A DNA stretch of 64,000 nucleotides from Dysosmobacter acutus (GCF_018919205.1 NZ_JAHLQN010000001.1:496001-560000), one strand, 5' to 3'; counted from the first letter of the stretch, positions 33,636 to 42,638 are shown. A program made the numbers and translations. Notes: generated from the sequence alone by a model not told the origin.

Positions 33636-34979
33636 ATGGAACCCATTGCTGCCATTGCCACCGCCCCGGCCCCCTCGGCCATCGGCGTGATCCGCCTGAG
33701 CGGCGAAGGAGCCGCCGCCCTTGCCGGCCGCGTCTTTTCCCCAGCCGCCGGCAGGCCGCTGGACAAGTGCCCGCCCAGGACCATGCACTACGGAACCATG
33801 TCCGACCGGCGCCGCCGCACGGTGGACCGGGGGATGGCCGTCTGGTTCCCCGCCGGCCACAGCTACACCGGCGAGGAGTCGGCGGAGCTCTACTGCCACG
33901 GCTCCCCGGTGGCCATGGGGGAGGTGTTGAGCGCCCTTTTGGAAGCCGGGGCCAGGCAGGCCGGGCCGGGGGAGTTCACCCGCCGCGCCTTTTTGAACGG
34001 CCGCATGGACCTGACCTCGGCGGAGGCGGTGATGGACCTCATTGACGCGGAGACGGCGGAGGCGGCCCGTCTGGCCGCCTCTCAGAGCAGCGGGGCCCTG
34101 GGCCGCACGGCCCGGGCGGTCTATGACGACCTGCTGGACCTCTCCGCCCGGTTTTCGGCGGTGGTGGATTACCCGGACGAGGACCTGGAGGACGTCCGTC
34201 CCGATGAGATCCGGCGGACGCTGGATGGGGCGGAGGAGACGCTCTCCACCCTGCTTTCCTCCGTCGGCAGGGGGGCGGTCATGAGATCCGGCGTGCCCAC
34301 CGCCCTCATCGGACGGCCCAACGCCGGCAAGTCGTCCTTGCTCAACGCCCTGGCCGGGACGGAGCGGGTGATCGTCACCGCCCGGCCCGGCACCACCCGG
34401 GACACGGTGGAGGAGCCGGTGCGGCTGGGGGACGTGACGCTGCGGCTCATCGACACCGCCGGCATCCGGGACGCGGAGGAGGAGGCGGAGCGCCTGGGCG
34501 TGGAGCGCTCCCGCCGGGCCGCCGCTCAGGCGGAGCTGGCCATTTTGGTGATAGACGGGTCCGCGACCTGGTCCAGTGAGGATGAGCAGGCGCTCCGGGC
34601 CGCCTCCGCGGCAAAGCGTCTTCTGGTGGTGCGGTCCAAGGCGGACCTGCCCCAGGATGCGGGAGTCGCGGAGCGCTTTCCCCAGGCCATTTGCGTCAGC
34701 GCGAAGACCGGTCGGGGCATAGAGGACATAGAGCGGGCGGTTGGCGGGCTCTTTCCGTCGCCTGAGGCCGCCTTTACCCTGACAAACCAGCGGCAGCAGG
34801 ACGCGGTGCGCCGGGCATCAAACGCCGTGCAGCGCGCCCGCCAGGCCCTGGAGCTGACGCCGGACGCGGCCCTCACCGATGTGGAGGAGGCCATGGCCGC
34901 CCTGGGGGAGCTTTTGGGGAGGACGCCGAAGGAGGACATTGTGGAGCAGGTGTTCGCCCGGTTTTGCGTGGGGAAATAG
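33636..34979 (+). CDS. mnmE: tRNA modification GTPase MnmE
   Basis: A 447-residue GTPase that, with MnmG, forms the cmnm5 group at U34 of certain tRNAs. The N-terminal folate-binding domain is at residues 1-120 (APAPSAIGVIRLSG). The helical domain follows, with the G domain inserted (G1 GRPNAGKSSL, G2 region GTTRDTVEE, G3 DTAGIR). The protein ends F-C-V-G-K, the conserved C-terminal Cys motif. I chose the ATG at 33636, preceded by TGAGGTG. The mnmG partner is not in the window, whereas in many Firmicutes it is adjacent. Confidence 0.96.
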   Translation: MEPIAAIATAPAPSAIGVIRLSGEGAAALAGRVFSPAAGRPLDKCPPRTMHYGTMSDRRRRTVDRGMAVWFPAGHSYTGEESAELYCHGSPVAMGEVLSALLEAGARQAGPGEFTRRAFLNGRMDLTSAEAVMDLIDAETAEAARLAASQSSGALGRTARAVYDDLLDLSARFSAVVDYPDEDLEDVRPDEIRRTLDGAEETLSTLLSSVGRGAVMRSGVPTALIGRPNAGKSSLLNALAGTERVIVTARPGTTRDTVEEPVRLGDVTLRLIDTAGIRDAEEEAERLGVERSRRAAAQAELAILVIDGSATWSSEDEQALRAASAAKRLLVVRSKADLPQDAGVAERFPQAICVSAKTGRGIEDIERAVGGLFPSPEAAFTLTNQRQQDAVRRASNAVQRARQALELTPDAALTDVEEAMAALGELLGRTPKEDIVEQVFARFCVGK

Positions 34980-35040
34980 CGAAAACCGGCACAAATGCAA
35001 TTTTCTCACGCAAAGCGATATTGAATCAGGCGTTTGGTGA

Positions 35041-35069
35041 TTTACAAAACCAGATTTTTGTGGTATGCT
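35041..35069 (+). promoter_or_regulatory. Promoter of the DUF1836-degV-prmA operon
   Basis: TTTACA (35041-35046), a 17-base spacer and TATGCT (35064-35069), about 40 bases before the DUF1836 start. Confidence 0.65.
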
Positions 35070-35109
35070 GTGTCTGTTTCAGTGGAGTTTCAAAGAAGGA
35101 GGCAAAGAA

Positions 35110-35637
35110 ATGGATGAGCTGCACGCGCTGCAGGAGGTGCTGCGCGCTCAACGGCCGGTGGAGTGGGATCAGCTGCCCGATATCCCGCTGTATATGGATC
35201 AGGTGCTCTCCTACATGGACCGCCAGAGCATCCGGGTGGACGAGGGCGACGCGCTGACCTCCGCCATGGTGAACAACTACACCAAAAGCGGACTGGTGCC
35301 CCGGGCCGAGGGAAAGAAATACGGCCGGGAGCACCTGGCCTATCTCACGGCCATCTGCGCCCTCAAACAGGTGATGTCCGCCCGGGACATGGCGCTGATC
35401 ATCGGCAAGGAGACGGAGGGGAGCCACTCGGTGGAGGAGATGTACCAGCGCTTCCGCGCCAGCCTGGACCAGGCGCTGGAGCATGCCGCCGGGGAGATGG
35501 AGCCCTATCTGGACGAGGAGAAGTTAGCAGACGGCGCCGTCCACTTTGCCCTTTTGAGCTATGCGGCCGGCGTGGCCAGCCGGCGCTACGTGAATGTGCT
35601 GCGGTCTCTGGAGCCGGAGAGCAAGAGGAAGAAATAA
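35110..35637 (+). CDS. DUF1836 family protein
   Basis: A 175-residue DUF1836 protein. The middle (LYMDQVLSYMDRQ...TSAMVNNYTKSGLVPRAEGKKYGREHLAYLTAICALKQVMS) resembles a MerR-like winged helix, and the family is often called a putative regulator. DNA binding is an inference from that resemblance. The ATG at 35110 has GAAGGAGG upstream. It is the first gene of a short operon with degV and prmA. Confidence 0.82.
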   Translation: MDELHALQEVLRAQRPVEWDQLPDIPLYMDQVLSYMDRQSIRVDEGDALTSAMVNNYTKSGLVPRAEGKKYGREHLAYLTAICALKQVMSARDMALIIGKETEGSHSVEEMYQRFRASLDQALEHAAGEMEPYLDEEKLADGAVHFALLSYAAGVASRRYVNVLRSLEPESKRKK

Positions 35638-35673
35638 GCCGGCGGCGCCGGTTTTCTGAAGGAGAGAGGAACT

Positions 35674-36546
35674 ATGAGAGAGTTTATCATCATGACCGAC
35701 AGCTGCTGCGACATGACCGCCAAAATGGCGGCAGACCTGGAGCTGGAGGTGGTGCCCCTGTCGCTGCACATGGGCGGAGAGGAGTACCGCAACCTGCTGG
35801 ACGGCAGTGAAATCGGCTTCCAGGACTTTTATAACCGCATCCGCTCCGGAGAGGAGGCCACCACCTCGGCCATCAGCGTCGGAGCCTTTGAGGAGAGGAT
35901 GCGCCCCATCCTCCGCCAGGGAAAGGACATTCTGTGCATCAACTTCTCCTCGGCCCTGTCCACCACCTACCAGTCCGCAGCCATTGCGGCCGAGGATATG
36001 CGCGCGGAGTTCCCCGGGGCCAGGGTCCTGGTGGTGGACAGCCTGTGCGCCTCCCTGGGCCAGGGCCTGCTGATCTATCTTTGCGCCCAGGAGAAAAAAC
36101 GGGGCGCAACCATCGATGAGGTCCACGCCTATGCCGAGGCCACCAAGGGCCGCGTTTGCCACTGGTTTACCGTGGACGATCTGAACCACCTCAAGCGGGG
36201 CGGGCGCATCAACGCCGCCACGGCACTTTTCGGCACTATGCTCTCCATCAAGCCGGTGATGCATGTGGACGACACGGGACACCTGGTGCCTGTCAGCAAG
36301 GCCCGGGGCCGCAAGTCCTCTCTTGTGGAGCTGGTGAACCACATGGAGAAGACAGCCGTGGATCCTGCTCATCAGACCGTGTTTATCAGCCACGGCGACT
36401 GCGAGGGCGACGCGCTGTTTGTGGCCGACGAGATCAAAAAGCGTTTCGGCACGGAGCAGATCTACCTCAATTTCGTGGGACCCGTCATCGGCAACCACTC
36501 CGGGCCGGGCACGGTGGCCCTGTTCTTCATAGGCAGCCAGCGCTGA
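35674..36546 (+). CDS. DegV family fatty-acid-binding protein
   Basis: A 290-residue DegV family protein, which binds fatty acids (as FakB does in the FakAB fatty-acid kinase). The typical opening is EFIIMTDSCCDMT. Family motifs are TSAISVGAFEERM, INFSSALSTTYQSA and LNHLKRGGRI, with a C-terminal HSGPGTVALFFIG. FakA is not in the window. The ATG at 35674 has AAGGAGAGAGG upstream. Confidence 0.9.
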   Translation: MREFIIMTDSCCDMTAKMAADLELEVVPLSLHMGGEEYRNLLDGSEIGFQDFYNRIRSGEEATTSAISVGAFEERMRPILRQGKDILCINFSSALSTTYQSAAIAAEDMRAEFPGARVLVVDSLCASLGQGLLIYLCAQEKKRGATIDEVHAYAEATKGRVCHWFTVDDLNHLKRGGRINAATALFGTMLSIKPVMHVDDTGHLVPVSKARGRKSSLVELVNHMEKTAVDPAHQTVFISHGDCEGDALFVADEIKKRFGTEQIYLNFVGPVIGNHSGPGTVALFFIGSQR

Positions 36547-36560
36547 ATCGAGGCGGCGGA

Positions 36561-37514
36561 ATGAACTGGCTGGAGCTGCACATTGACACCTCCCCCGCCG
36601 GCTTGGAGCCGGTGACCACGCTGCTCTCCGCGCTGGGGATCGACGGCGTGGTGGTGGACGACGAGGGGGAGTTCCTACAGTTTTTGGAGAACAACCATCA
36701 GTACTGGGACTATGTGGACGAGGAGCTGATGGCGCGGGAGCGGGGCAAGTCCCGGATCACCTTCTACCTTGAGGAGAACGAATCGGGGTTCAGCCTGTTA
36801 GGGCAGGTGCGCATCGCCCTCTCCGCCCTCAAGCGGGAGCGGAGCGACTGCGGAGCGTTGTTGCTCACCATGGAGAACCTTCAGGACTCCGACTGGGAGA
36901 ACAACTGGAAGCAGTATTATAAGCCCATGGAGATCGGGGAGCGGCTGATTGTCATCCCCGAGTGGGAACAGGCGGACACCCGGGGCCGCATTCCCCTGAT
37001 CCTCAATCCCGGGCTCACCTTTGGGACCGGCAGCCACGCCACCACCCGGCTGTGCCTGACGGCCCTGGAGCGCCATGTCCGCGGCGGCGAGCAGGTGCTG
37101 GACCTGGGCTGCGGCAGCGGCATTTTGTCCGTGGCCGCCCTGGCGCTGGGGGCGGAGCACGCCGTGGCCGTGGACATCGACGACAAGTGCCTGAACGTGG
37201 CCTATGAAAACGCGGCCCTCAACCACATCGGCCGCGACCGCTACCGGGTGCTGGTGGGGAACGTCCTCTCCGACGGCGCTCTCCGGCGGGAGATCGGCTC
37301 CGGCTATGACATCGTGGTGGCCAACATTGTGGCGGATGTGATCATCGCCCTAAGCCCCATGGTGGGGGAGCTGAAGAAGCGGGAGGGGCTGTTCCTCTGC
37401 TCCGGCATCATCGACGACCGGGCGGTGGAGGTGGCGGACCGGCTCCGTCAGGCGGGCCTTGCCATTTTGGAGACCAGGCAGAGCGAGGGCTGGTTCTCCT
37501 ATCTTTGCAGATAG
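36561..37514 (+). CDS. prmA: Ribosomal protein L11 methyltransferase PrmA
   Basis: A 317-residue SAM-dependent enzyme that trimethylates ribosomal protein L11. The N-terminal substrate-recognition domain contains WENNWKQYYKP near residue 110. The substrate-channel motif FGTGSHATTRLCL near 155 and the SAM site VLDLGCGSGILSVAALALGA near 180 follow. The ATG at 36561 opens MNWLELHI, the family-typical start, 14 bases after degV. A bidirectional terminator follows. Confidence 0.95.
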   Translation: MNWLELHIDTSPAGLEPVTTLLSALGIDGVVVDDEGEFLQFLENNHQYWDYVDEELMARERGKSRITFYLEENESGFSLLGQVRIALSALKRERSDCGALLLTMENLQDSDWENNWKQYYKPMEIGERLIVIPEWEQADTRGRIPLILNPGLTFGTGSHATTRLCLTALERHVRGGEQVLDLGCGSGILSVAALALGAEHAVAVDIDDKCLNVAYENAALNHIGRDRYRVLVGNVLSDGALRREIGSGYDIVVANIVADVIIALSPMVGELKKREGLFLCSGIIDDRAVEVADRLRQAGLAILETRQSEGWFSYLCR

Positions 37515-37570
37515 CGCGCACGGCGGGGAGAGCTGCCGGCCCGGAAGGCGGCCCGGCGCAATGGAACAGA

Positions 37571-37604
37571 AAAAAAGCAGAGGCAAACGCCTCTGCTTTT
37601 TTCT
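37571..37604. terminator. Bidirectional terminator between prmA and the opposing gene
   Basis: Stem AAAAAAGCAGAGGC / GCCTCTGCTTTTTT with a four-base loop. It has A and T runs on both sides, between convergent genes. Confidence 0.9.
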
Positions 37605-37611
37605 TATGCTG

Positions 37612-37974
37612 TCAGCTGGTGGACAGGGATACGGAAGACACCCGGCCGTCCTCCAGCCTAAGTGTCAAAACGGCGCAGTCGACGGAGATCAGCCCCGGCT
37701 CCAGCCCCAACTCATAGGAGAGAAAGGAGCCGCAGTCCGTGGAGTACACCGTCTCCTCCCCCAGCAGGGCCTTCACCTGATGGACGCTCATGCCCTCCAG
37801 GTCGTAGCGTCCTACCAGGTTGTCCACCAGGTCAGCGCGCTGCTCCGGGGCGCTGAGCCAGCGCTCCGTGGTAAAGGTGTGCTGGAAGCGGCACCACACC
37901 ACGGCAGCAAGGGCGATGGACAGCGCGGCAATACCAAGCCACAGTTTTTTTTCCTTCCACGCCGTGTTCATCAT
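37612..37974 (-). CDS. Small membrane-anchored protein (BamE/SmpA-like fold possible)
   Basis: A 120-residue protein with one N-terminal transmembrane segment (LWLGIAALSIALAAVVWCRF) and a soluble domain. The order of motifs (LVGRYDLEGMSVHQVKALLGEE, an aromatic middle, a final LTLRLEDGRVSSVSL) resembles the small beta/alpha fold of SmpA/BamE- or BLIP-like proteins. I offer that only as a structural suggestion. Its ATG follows the amidase stop with no gap, so they are in one operon. Function unknown. Confidence 0.75.
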   Translation of the reverse strand: MMNTAWKEKKLWLGIAALSIALAAVVWCRFQHTFTTERWLSAPEQRADLVDNLVGRYDLEGMSVHQVKALLGEETVYSTDCGSFLSYELGLEPGLISVDCAVLTLRLEDGRVSSVSLSTS

Positions 37975-38619
37975 TCAGTCCTCCTTTTCAAAGCCCTCAT
38001 TGAGACGCGCCTCCACGTCTGAGAGGAACTGCGTCCAGGCGTCCTCATGGTCCACATAGTACTTGGGGCAGATTTTTCCTGTCACATCATAATGACGGAT
38101 GACGTCCTCATTTGGTTTCAAATGAAATGCGTCGCACAGCCAGGCCGTCAATTCCACCACCCGCCCATAGGTCACGCCGGAAAACTGTCCGGATTCGTCC
38201 GGGTGGCACACCTCCACGGCCACGGTGTCGTCGTTGCGGCCGTTGGAGGCGTATGCGATCTCTGTCAGGGGGATGCACTGGATGACCTCTCCCTCCAGCC
38301 CCACCACAAAGTGGGCGCTGGCAAAGGTGTTTTCCTCCCCGGTGGAGAGGGATTCAAAGTAGTTGCGGTTGGCCTGGGCCGAGGTGCCGGGGTTGCCCAC
38401 ATAGTGGATCACCACGCCCCGGACGTTCTTCAGCTTGTCGCCGGGCCGGGACCAGGGGTTTTCCGTGAGATACTGCTGCTCCACCCATTCGGGCGCCTGG
38501 ACGTCCGCCGGCCCCGCCGGGCGCAGCACCACCCACGCACCAACGGCGACAAAGGCAAGCGCCAGCAGCAGCGGCGCGGGGGGGACGCCCCGGCTTCTCT
38601 TTTTGTGTCGTGTCGCCAT
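37975..38619 (-). CDS. N-acetylmuramoyl-L-alanine amidase (amidase_2)
   Basis: A 214-residue protein with an N-terminal membrane anchor or uncleaved signal (APLLLALAFVAVGAWVVL) and an amidase_2/PGRP-like domain. Zinc-site residues are apparent in VVIHYVGNPG (His) and VIRHYDVTGKICPKYY (His, plus Lys/Cys). AHFVVGLEGEVIQCIPLTEIAYASNGRN is typical of this family. It should cleave the bond between MurNAc and L-Ala in peptidoglycan. The ATG follows a modest ribosome site. Confidence 0.87.
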   Translation of the reverse strand: MATRHKKRSRGVPPAPLLLALAFVAVGAWVVLRPAGPADVQAPEWVEQQYLTENPWSRPGDKLKNVRGVVIHYVGNPGTSAQANRNYFESLSTGEENTFASAHFVVGLEGEVIQCIPLTEIAYASNGRNDDTVAVEVCHPDESGQFSGVTYGRVVELTAWLCDAFHLKPNEDVIRHYDVTGKICPKYYVDHEDAWTQFLSDVEARLNEGFEKED

Positions 38620-38625
38620 AGAAAA

Positions 38626-40632
38626 TCAGGCTGCCTCCGCCACAAGGATTTCCGTGGGACCGTCGGCCCCGCCGATGATGGCTCCCCCTTCCGCCGAAGC
38701 CTCCTCATAGTCCGCGTTCATCTTTTCCTGAAGCTCCTTTTCAGTCATCAGCGGCCGGTCCTCACCGGCGACGCCAAGCTCCTCCAGGGCCTGGAGGGTG
38801 GAGCGCATGCAGGCGGTGAGCGGAATCCGGACATAGTGGGTCCTGCTGCGCTGGTCCGTAAGGCAGTATAGCTCCAGACTGTTGCTCATCTGGCTGTCCT
38901 CATCAAAGAGACCCTGCCCGGACCGGCCGGACCGGATGTCCGCCAGAATGGCCTCGGCCAGCGTCCTGGCCTCGTCTGTGGTCAGACTGTACCAGTTGTT
39001 GGAGGTGGAGCCCCGCTCGGAGACCGTGTAGTACTCAAACTCACCGCCGCTGACCCTGGTGAGGTCGCCGCCGTCAAGCATGTATTCGATCTGGGCCTTG
39101 GGATCGGCGCAGAACGTTTGCAGGGCGCAGACGGCGGACTTGCCGTCCGATACTTCCTCCTGCCGGTAGTAAATGGTGTAGCTCCGGCTCAGCTCACTGC
39201 CGCCTGCAAGGCGATAGGTGAGACGCAGGCTGGTGCGGGAATAGCCGGGCCGCTCTGCGTCCGGCGTCATGGGCCAGCGGTCATATTCCCGGGACCGGTC
39301 CATCTGAAGCTCTTTTTCCGCCACGGCATGGCTGTGGGCGTCCCGCAGCAGGTCGATCAGGAGGGGATCCTCCGTTTCACCGTCGATGTATTGAAAGGGG
39401 CCGTTGATGGAGTAGCCGAGACTCTGGATTTCCTCCGCGGCGGGCACTTTGGTCTCCAGGCCCAGCAGGTCCATGGACATGCAGACGCTGAGGACAAGCA
39501 GCACCACCGTCAGCACCGCGGCGCCCTTCCAGGAGGCGCGGAGCACCCGGAAGGACTTTCTCATCAGCATTTCCGCCGCGAAATAGCCCACAAGGCCCAT
39601 GAGGACCATGCACACCAGTACGCCCGTCAGGGAGTAGTCCGCCTGGAGCCGGTACTGACCCCAGGTCAGGTAATACAGCCCCTGCCCAAGACCCAAGGCG
39701 GAGCAGCAGGCCACGCCGTACTTGAATACCGGCTTTGCCCAGCCCTGGGCCACGGTGTCGCCGGCGGATTCGCTGTTTCTGCGGCAGTAGAGCGCCAAAG
39801 CCGCCAGGGCGAATCCCAGGCCCACAGCGGTATAGATCCACACGGCGCCCAGCCCCAGAATCCGGACGGAAACAATGGTCGTATAGCTTTCATCCCATAC
39901 ATATTCCACGCGCAGATTCCGGGAAAGATAGACCGCGGGCGAAAGCCGCAGCGCCCACATGGTGAATCCGCCGCTGCCTCCGGCGAGATAGCCGTAGAGG
40001 AAGATGGAGGAGAAGGTGCGCACCAGGTAGTCGATGCCGATTGCAAGGACGTTCCCCACGCCGAAAAACACGGGGATGGCCAGCACCTGGCCGGTGAACA
40101 TGGCGCACAGCACGCCGAAGGAGAAAAACAGCACCGCGAGGCAGCAGCTCACGCCCAGCCAGATCACCAGTTCCCGAAGGGGCATGCCCGCGCCGCCGGT
40201 GAGCAGCACCGCCCAGGTCAGGACAAAGACCAGCGCGTGGGCGGAGAAGAACATGAACAGCCCCGAGAGATAGTTGGTCCAGAAAAGGCCGGCGCGCCGG
40301 ATGGGCAGCGTGTGGACGAAGCCCACGGACCGGGCGGTGCAGAGGTAGCTGTAAAGGGCCATGGCCATCAGGCAGCCGAAGACCAGCGTCATAAAAATGG
40401 AGAAGCCGCTGGCGCTGTTGAGAATGTCCCAGGCCAGGTCGTCGTAGGAGAGGCTGGCGGGGTCGGCGTATCCGTTGTGCAGCTGGGTGAACAGGTTCAG
40501 CGGCAGGGCCAGCGTCCAGATCAGGGCGTAGGCGGCCCACAGCGGCCAGAACCGGCTTATATTCTTGCGGAACAAGGTGCCCGAGAGCAGGGGCATCCTG
40601 ATCAAATCAGAGGATGATGTCTTTGACTGCAT
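38626..40632 (-). CDS. ABC-2-type transporter permease with C-terminal IGGADGP motif
   Basis: A 668-residue permease with roughly ten hydrophobic segments in the first ~390 residues and a C-terminal soluble region. It is paired with the ATPase upstream (26-base overlap). The start is an ATG at 40632 with TGGGAGGTG upstream. Such GntR-linked exporters (YtrABCDEF-like) are often tied to envelope stress; the substrate is unknown. The last 20 residues contain I-I-G-G-A-D-G-P-T-E-I (38647-38679). This is nearly the same motif as in the uncharacterised protein at 44876-46351, and its DNA is almost identical. The motif is unexpected in a permease. Confidence 0.85.
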   Translation of the reverse strand: MQSKTSSSDLIRMPLLSGTLFRKNISRFWPLWAAYALIWTLALPLNLFTQLHNGYADPASLSYDDLAWDILNSASGFSIFMTLVFGCLMAMALYSYLCTARSVGFVHTLPIRRAGLFWTNYLSGLFMFFSAHALVFVLTWAVLLTGGAGMPLRELVIWLGVSCCLAVLFFSFGVLCAMFTGQVLAIPVFFGVGNVLAIGIDYLVRTFSSIFLYGYLAGGSGGFTMWALRLSPAVYLSRNLRVEYVWDESYTTIVSVRILGLGAVWIYTAVGLGFALAALALYCRRNSESAGDTVAQGWAKPVFKYGVACCSALGLGQGLYYLTWGQYRLQADYSLTGVLVCMVLMGLVGYFAAEMLMRKSFRVLRASWKGAAVLTVVLLVLSVCMSMDLLGLETKVPAAEEIQSLGYSINGPFQYIDGETEDPLLIDLLRDAHSHAVAEKELQMDRSREYDRWPMTPDAERPGYSRTSLRLTYRLAGGSELSRSYTIYYRQEEVSDGKSAVCALQTFCADPKAQIEYMLDGGDLTRVSGGEFEYYTVSERGSTSNNWYSLTTDEARTLAEAILADIRSGRSGQGLFDEDSQMSNSLELYCLTDQRSRTHYVRIPLTACMRSTLQALEELGVAGEDRPLMTEKELQEKMNADYEEASAEGGAIIGGADGPTEILVAEAA

Positions 40633-41503
40633 AGTCGGCACCTCCCAACTCATAAATGAAGATTTCCTCCAGCGTCAGCGGCACGGCGTCCGCCAGCAGG
40701 GGAGTGTATGTGGCAAGGCGGTTAGTGGCCTCCTCGGCCCCCATGCGCATGATCAGCGTGTGGATTCGGCCCACCCGGGAGGCGTGGAGCACGGGAAGCT
40801 CCGGGGGCACCTCGGTGACGCCGTCGGAGAAGACCACCTGCATTTTGACCATATTGTCCTGCAGCTGGGCCAGGGACCGCTCCAGGAGGACCTGGCCGTG
40901 GTTCATGATGCCCACGTGGTCGCATACATCCTCTAACTCCCGCAGGTTGTGAGAGGAGACCAGCACCGTGGTGCCCCGCTCGCTGACGTCGTTCATGATG
41001 AGGCCCCACACCTGGCGGCGCATCACCGGGTCCAGACCGTCCACCGGCTCATCCAACACCAGCACGTCCGGCAGACAGCACATGGCCAGCCAAAAGGCCA
41101 CCTGCTTCTGCATGCCCTTGCTCAGGCGGCGGATGGTGCGGTTTTCGTCGATTTCAAAGACCTCTTTCATTTTCTCATACCGCTCCATGGAGAAGCGGGG
41201 ATAAAACCCCCGGTAGAACCGCATCATATCCCGGGGGGAGGACTGGAGAAAGTAGTACCAGTCATCGGGGATGGCTGCGATGCGGGACTTGAGCGCCGGG
41301 TTCTCCCAGACCTTCTGCCCGTCGATGGCGATGGTGCCGGAGTCCTGGCGGTAAATGCCCGTCAGATGGCGGATCAGCGTGGATTTTCCCGCGCCGTTGG
41401 GGCCCACCAGCCCGTAGACCGCGCCTGCCGGCACGCTCAGGCTGGCCCCATCCAAAGCGGCAAAGCCGTCAAAGCGCTTGACGACATTGTTCACCTCAAT
41501 CAT
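40607..41503 (-). CDS. ABC transporter ATP-binding protein (YtrB-like)
   Basis: A 298-residue ABC ATPase. Walker A is GPNGAGKST near residue 35. The signature is the variant RLSKGMQKQ near 135, and Walker B is DVLVLDEPVDGLD near 155. The switch His is in VLVSSHNLREL. Length and the C-terminal extension match ATPases of YtrA-regulated exporters. The ATG at 41503 overlaps the GntR gene by eight bases. Confidence 0.93.
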   Translation of the reverse strand: MIEVNNVVKRFDGFAALDGASLSVPAGAVYGLVGPNGAGKSTLIRHLTGIYRQDSGTIAIDGQKVWENPALKSRIAAIPDDWYYFLQSSPRDMMRFYRGFYPRFSMERYEKMKEVFEIDENRTIRRLSKGMQKQVAFWLAMCCLPDVLVLDEPVDGLDPVMRRQVWGLIMNDVSERGTTVLVSSHNLRELEDVCDHVGIMNHGQVLLERSLAQLQDNMVKMQVVFSDGVTEVPPELPVLHASRVGRIHTLIMRMGAEEATNRLATYTPLLADAVPLTLEEIFIYELGGADYAVKDIIL

Positions 41504-41861
41504 TTCTTGCTCCTTCCCTGAACAGTGCTTCCAGATCCCGCTCCGCCACCTGAAGATAGCGCAGCTCGGCCAAGGTTTCCCTCACACGGTTCATCAGCTC
41601 TTCCTTCCGGGCCTGGTCCGCCTCCGGATTTCCCGCGGCGAAGCTTCCCTTGCCCTGCACGGAATAGATATAGCCCTCCGTCTCCAGCTCGTTATACGCC
41701 CGCTGGATGGTGTTGGGGTTGATGGCCAGCTGTGTTGCCAGCGCCCGCACTGAGGGCAGCCGGTCGTCCTTTGCCAGCGCACCGGTGACAATCAGCTTTT
41801 TCAGGCCGTCCCGTATCTGTTCGTAGATGGGCCGGGAGTCCCGATAGTTCAGACTGATCAT
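41496..41861 (-). CDS. GntR-family regulator (YtrA subfamily)
   Basis: A 121-residue short GntR regulator. The winged helix-turn-helix is at residues 10-75 (PIYEQIRDGLKKLIVTGAL, LPSVRALATQLAINPNTIQRAYNELETEGYIYSVQGKGSF). A short C-terminal dimerisation helix follows. The YtrA subfamily lacks a large effector domain and usually represses its own operon and the linked ABC genes. It is the first gene of this operon and has an inverted repeat in its promoter. Confidence 0.92.
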   Translation of the reverse strand: MISLNYRDSRPIYEQIRDGLKKLIVTGALAKDDRLPSVRALATQLAINPNTIQRAYNELETEGYIYSVQGKGSFAAGNPEADQARKEELMNRVRETLAELRYLQVAERDLEALFREGARND

Positions 41862-41888
41862 CCAATCACCTCCTGTTCATCGACTCCA

Positions 41889-41916
41889 ACTGTACTATTC
41901 GTACTAATACAGTCAA
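41889..41916 (-). promoter_or_regulatory. GntR operon promoter with overlapping operator
   Basis: TTGACT (41911-41916), a 16-base spacer and TACAGT (41889-41894) on the minus strand. The region 41889-41913 is an imperfect inverted repeat with outer arms ACTGTA / TACAGT and inner AGTAC / GAATAGT-like parts. A GntR dimer bound here would block polymerase, giving autorepression. Confidence 0.7.
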
Positions 41917-42022
41917 TATAGACCATTTCCCGCCTCCTGTCAAGTGCCGCTTTTTTGCCGCAAATTTCCTGAGAAAGATGGGGAAAACATTGAAAACTCA
42001 GTGATTTTTCGTAAAATTCCAC

Positions 42023-42050
42023 TTTACATCCGCCTTTTTTATGGTATAAT
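42023..42050 (+). promoter_or_regulatory. Promoter of rpsO
   Basis: TTTACA (42023-42028), a 16-base spacer and a perfect TATAAT (42045-42050). A GC-rich leader of about 110 bases follows (42057-42166), with a possible stem CCCGC/GCGGG. S15 mRNAs are often autoregulated through such leaders, but I cannot confirm a specific structure. Confidence 0.75.
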
Positions 42051-42166
42051 AAAAAAGCACGCGTATCAGGCGTGAATTTTAAACTGCCCCAGAGCTTGGC
42101 CCGCGGAAGGCTTCACCGGCCCGGGACTCAGCTTTGCGGGGACTTATGGAAAGGTGGACAAACCCC

Positions 42167-42433
42167 ATGATGCTGAAAGAGCAGAAGACGAAGATCATCA
42201 GCGAAAACCGCACCCACGAAAAGGACACCGGCTCCCCCGAGGTACAGGTGGCCATTTTGACCGAGCGCATCAACCAGCTCACCGAGCACATGAAGAAGAA
42301 CCCCCAGGATAAGCACTCCCAGAGAGGCCTTCTGAAGATGGTCGGTAAGCGCCGCAGCATGCTGGATTATCTCCAGCGCAAGGACATCGAGCGCTACCGC
42401 GCCCTGATTGCCAAGCTGGGCCTGCGTAAGTAA
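42167..42433 (+). CDS. rpsO: 30S ribosomal protein S15
   Basis: An 88-residue ribosomal protein that binds the central domain of 16S rRNA early in 30S assembly. Family sequence is plain: [51 protein letters not shown] and the C-terminal [13 protein letters not shown] chose the first ATG of ATGATG at 42167, with AAAGGTGG upstream; starting three bases later is equally possible. The rpsO-pnp order is conserved in bacteria. Confidence 0.97.
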   Translation: MMLKEQKTKIISENRTHEKDTGSPEVQVAILTERINQLTEHMKKNPQDKHSQRGLLKMVGKRRSMLDYLQRKDIERYRALIAKLGLRK

Positions 42434-42441
42434 TGGAAATG

Positions 42442-42476
42442 AGGGTGGTGTGGCATTGGCGCACCACCCTTTCTTT
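42442..42476 (+). terminator. Terminator/attenuator between rpsO and pnp
   Basis: Stem AGGGTGGTG / CACCACCCT (42442-42450 with 42462-42470) followed by TTCTTT. It may reduce read-through into pnp. The remaining ~160 bases to pnp contain no other element I recognise. Confidence 0.75.
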
Positions 42477-42638
42477 CATCCCTTTCTCCCGCGTCGCATG
42501 AGAGCCATACAAAGCCTTTAGCAGTTGAAGGAGCGCCTTTTTCAGCGCCGTATGATGAAGGAACGCTTTGCGGGGCGCCGCTTCAAGTGCTAATGGTTTG
42601 GCTCCCATGCGGAAAAAATTCTGTAAAGGAGACAAACC

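Noticed and set aside
39118-40617. A 499-residue plus-strand open frame opposite the ABC permease
   Set aside because: Antisense shadow of the permease; low-complexity Gly/Gln/His-rich and no family signature.
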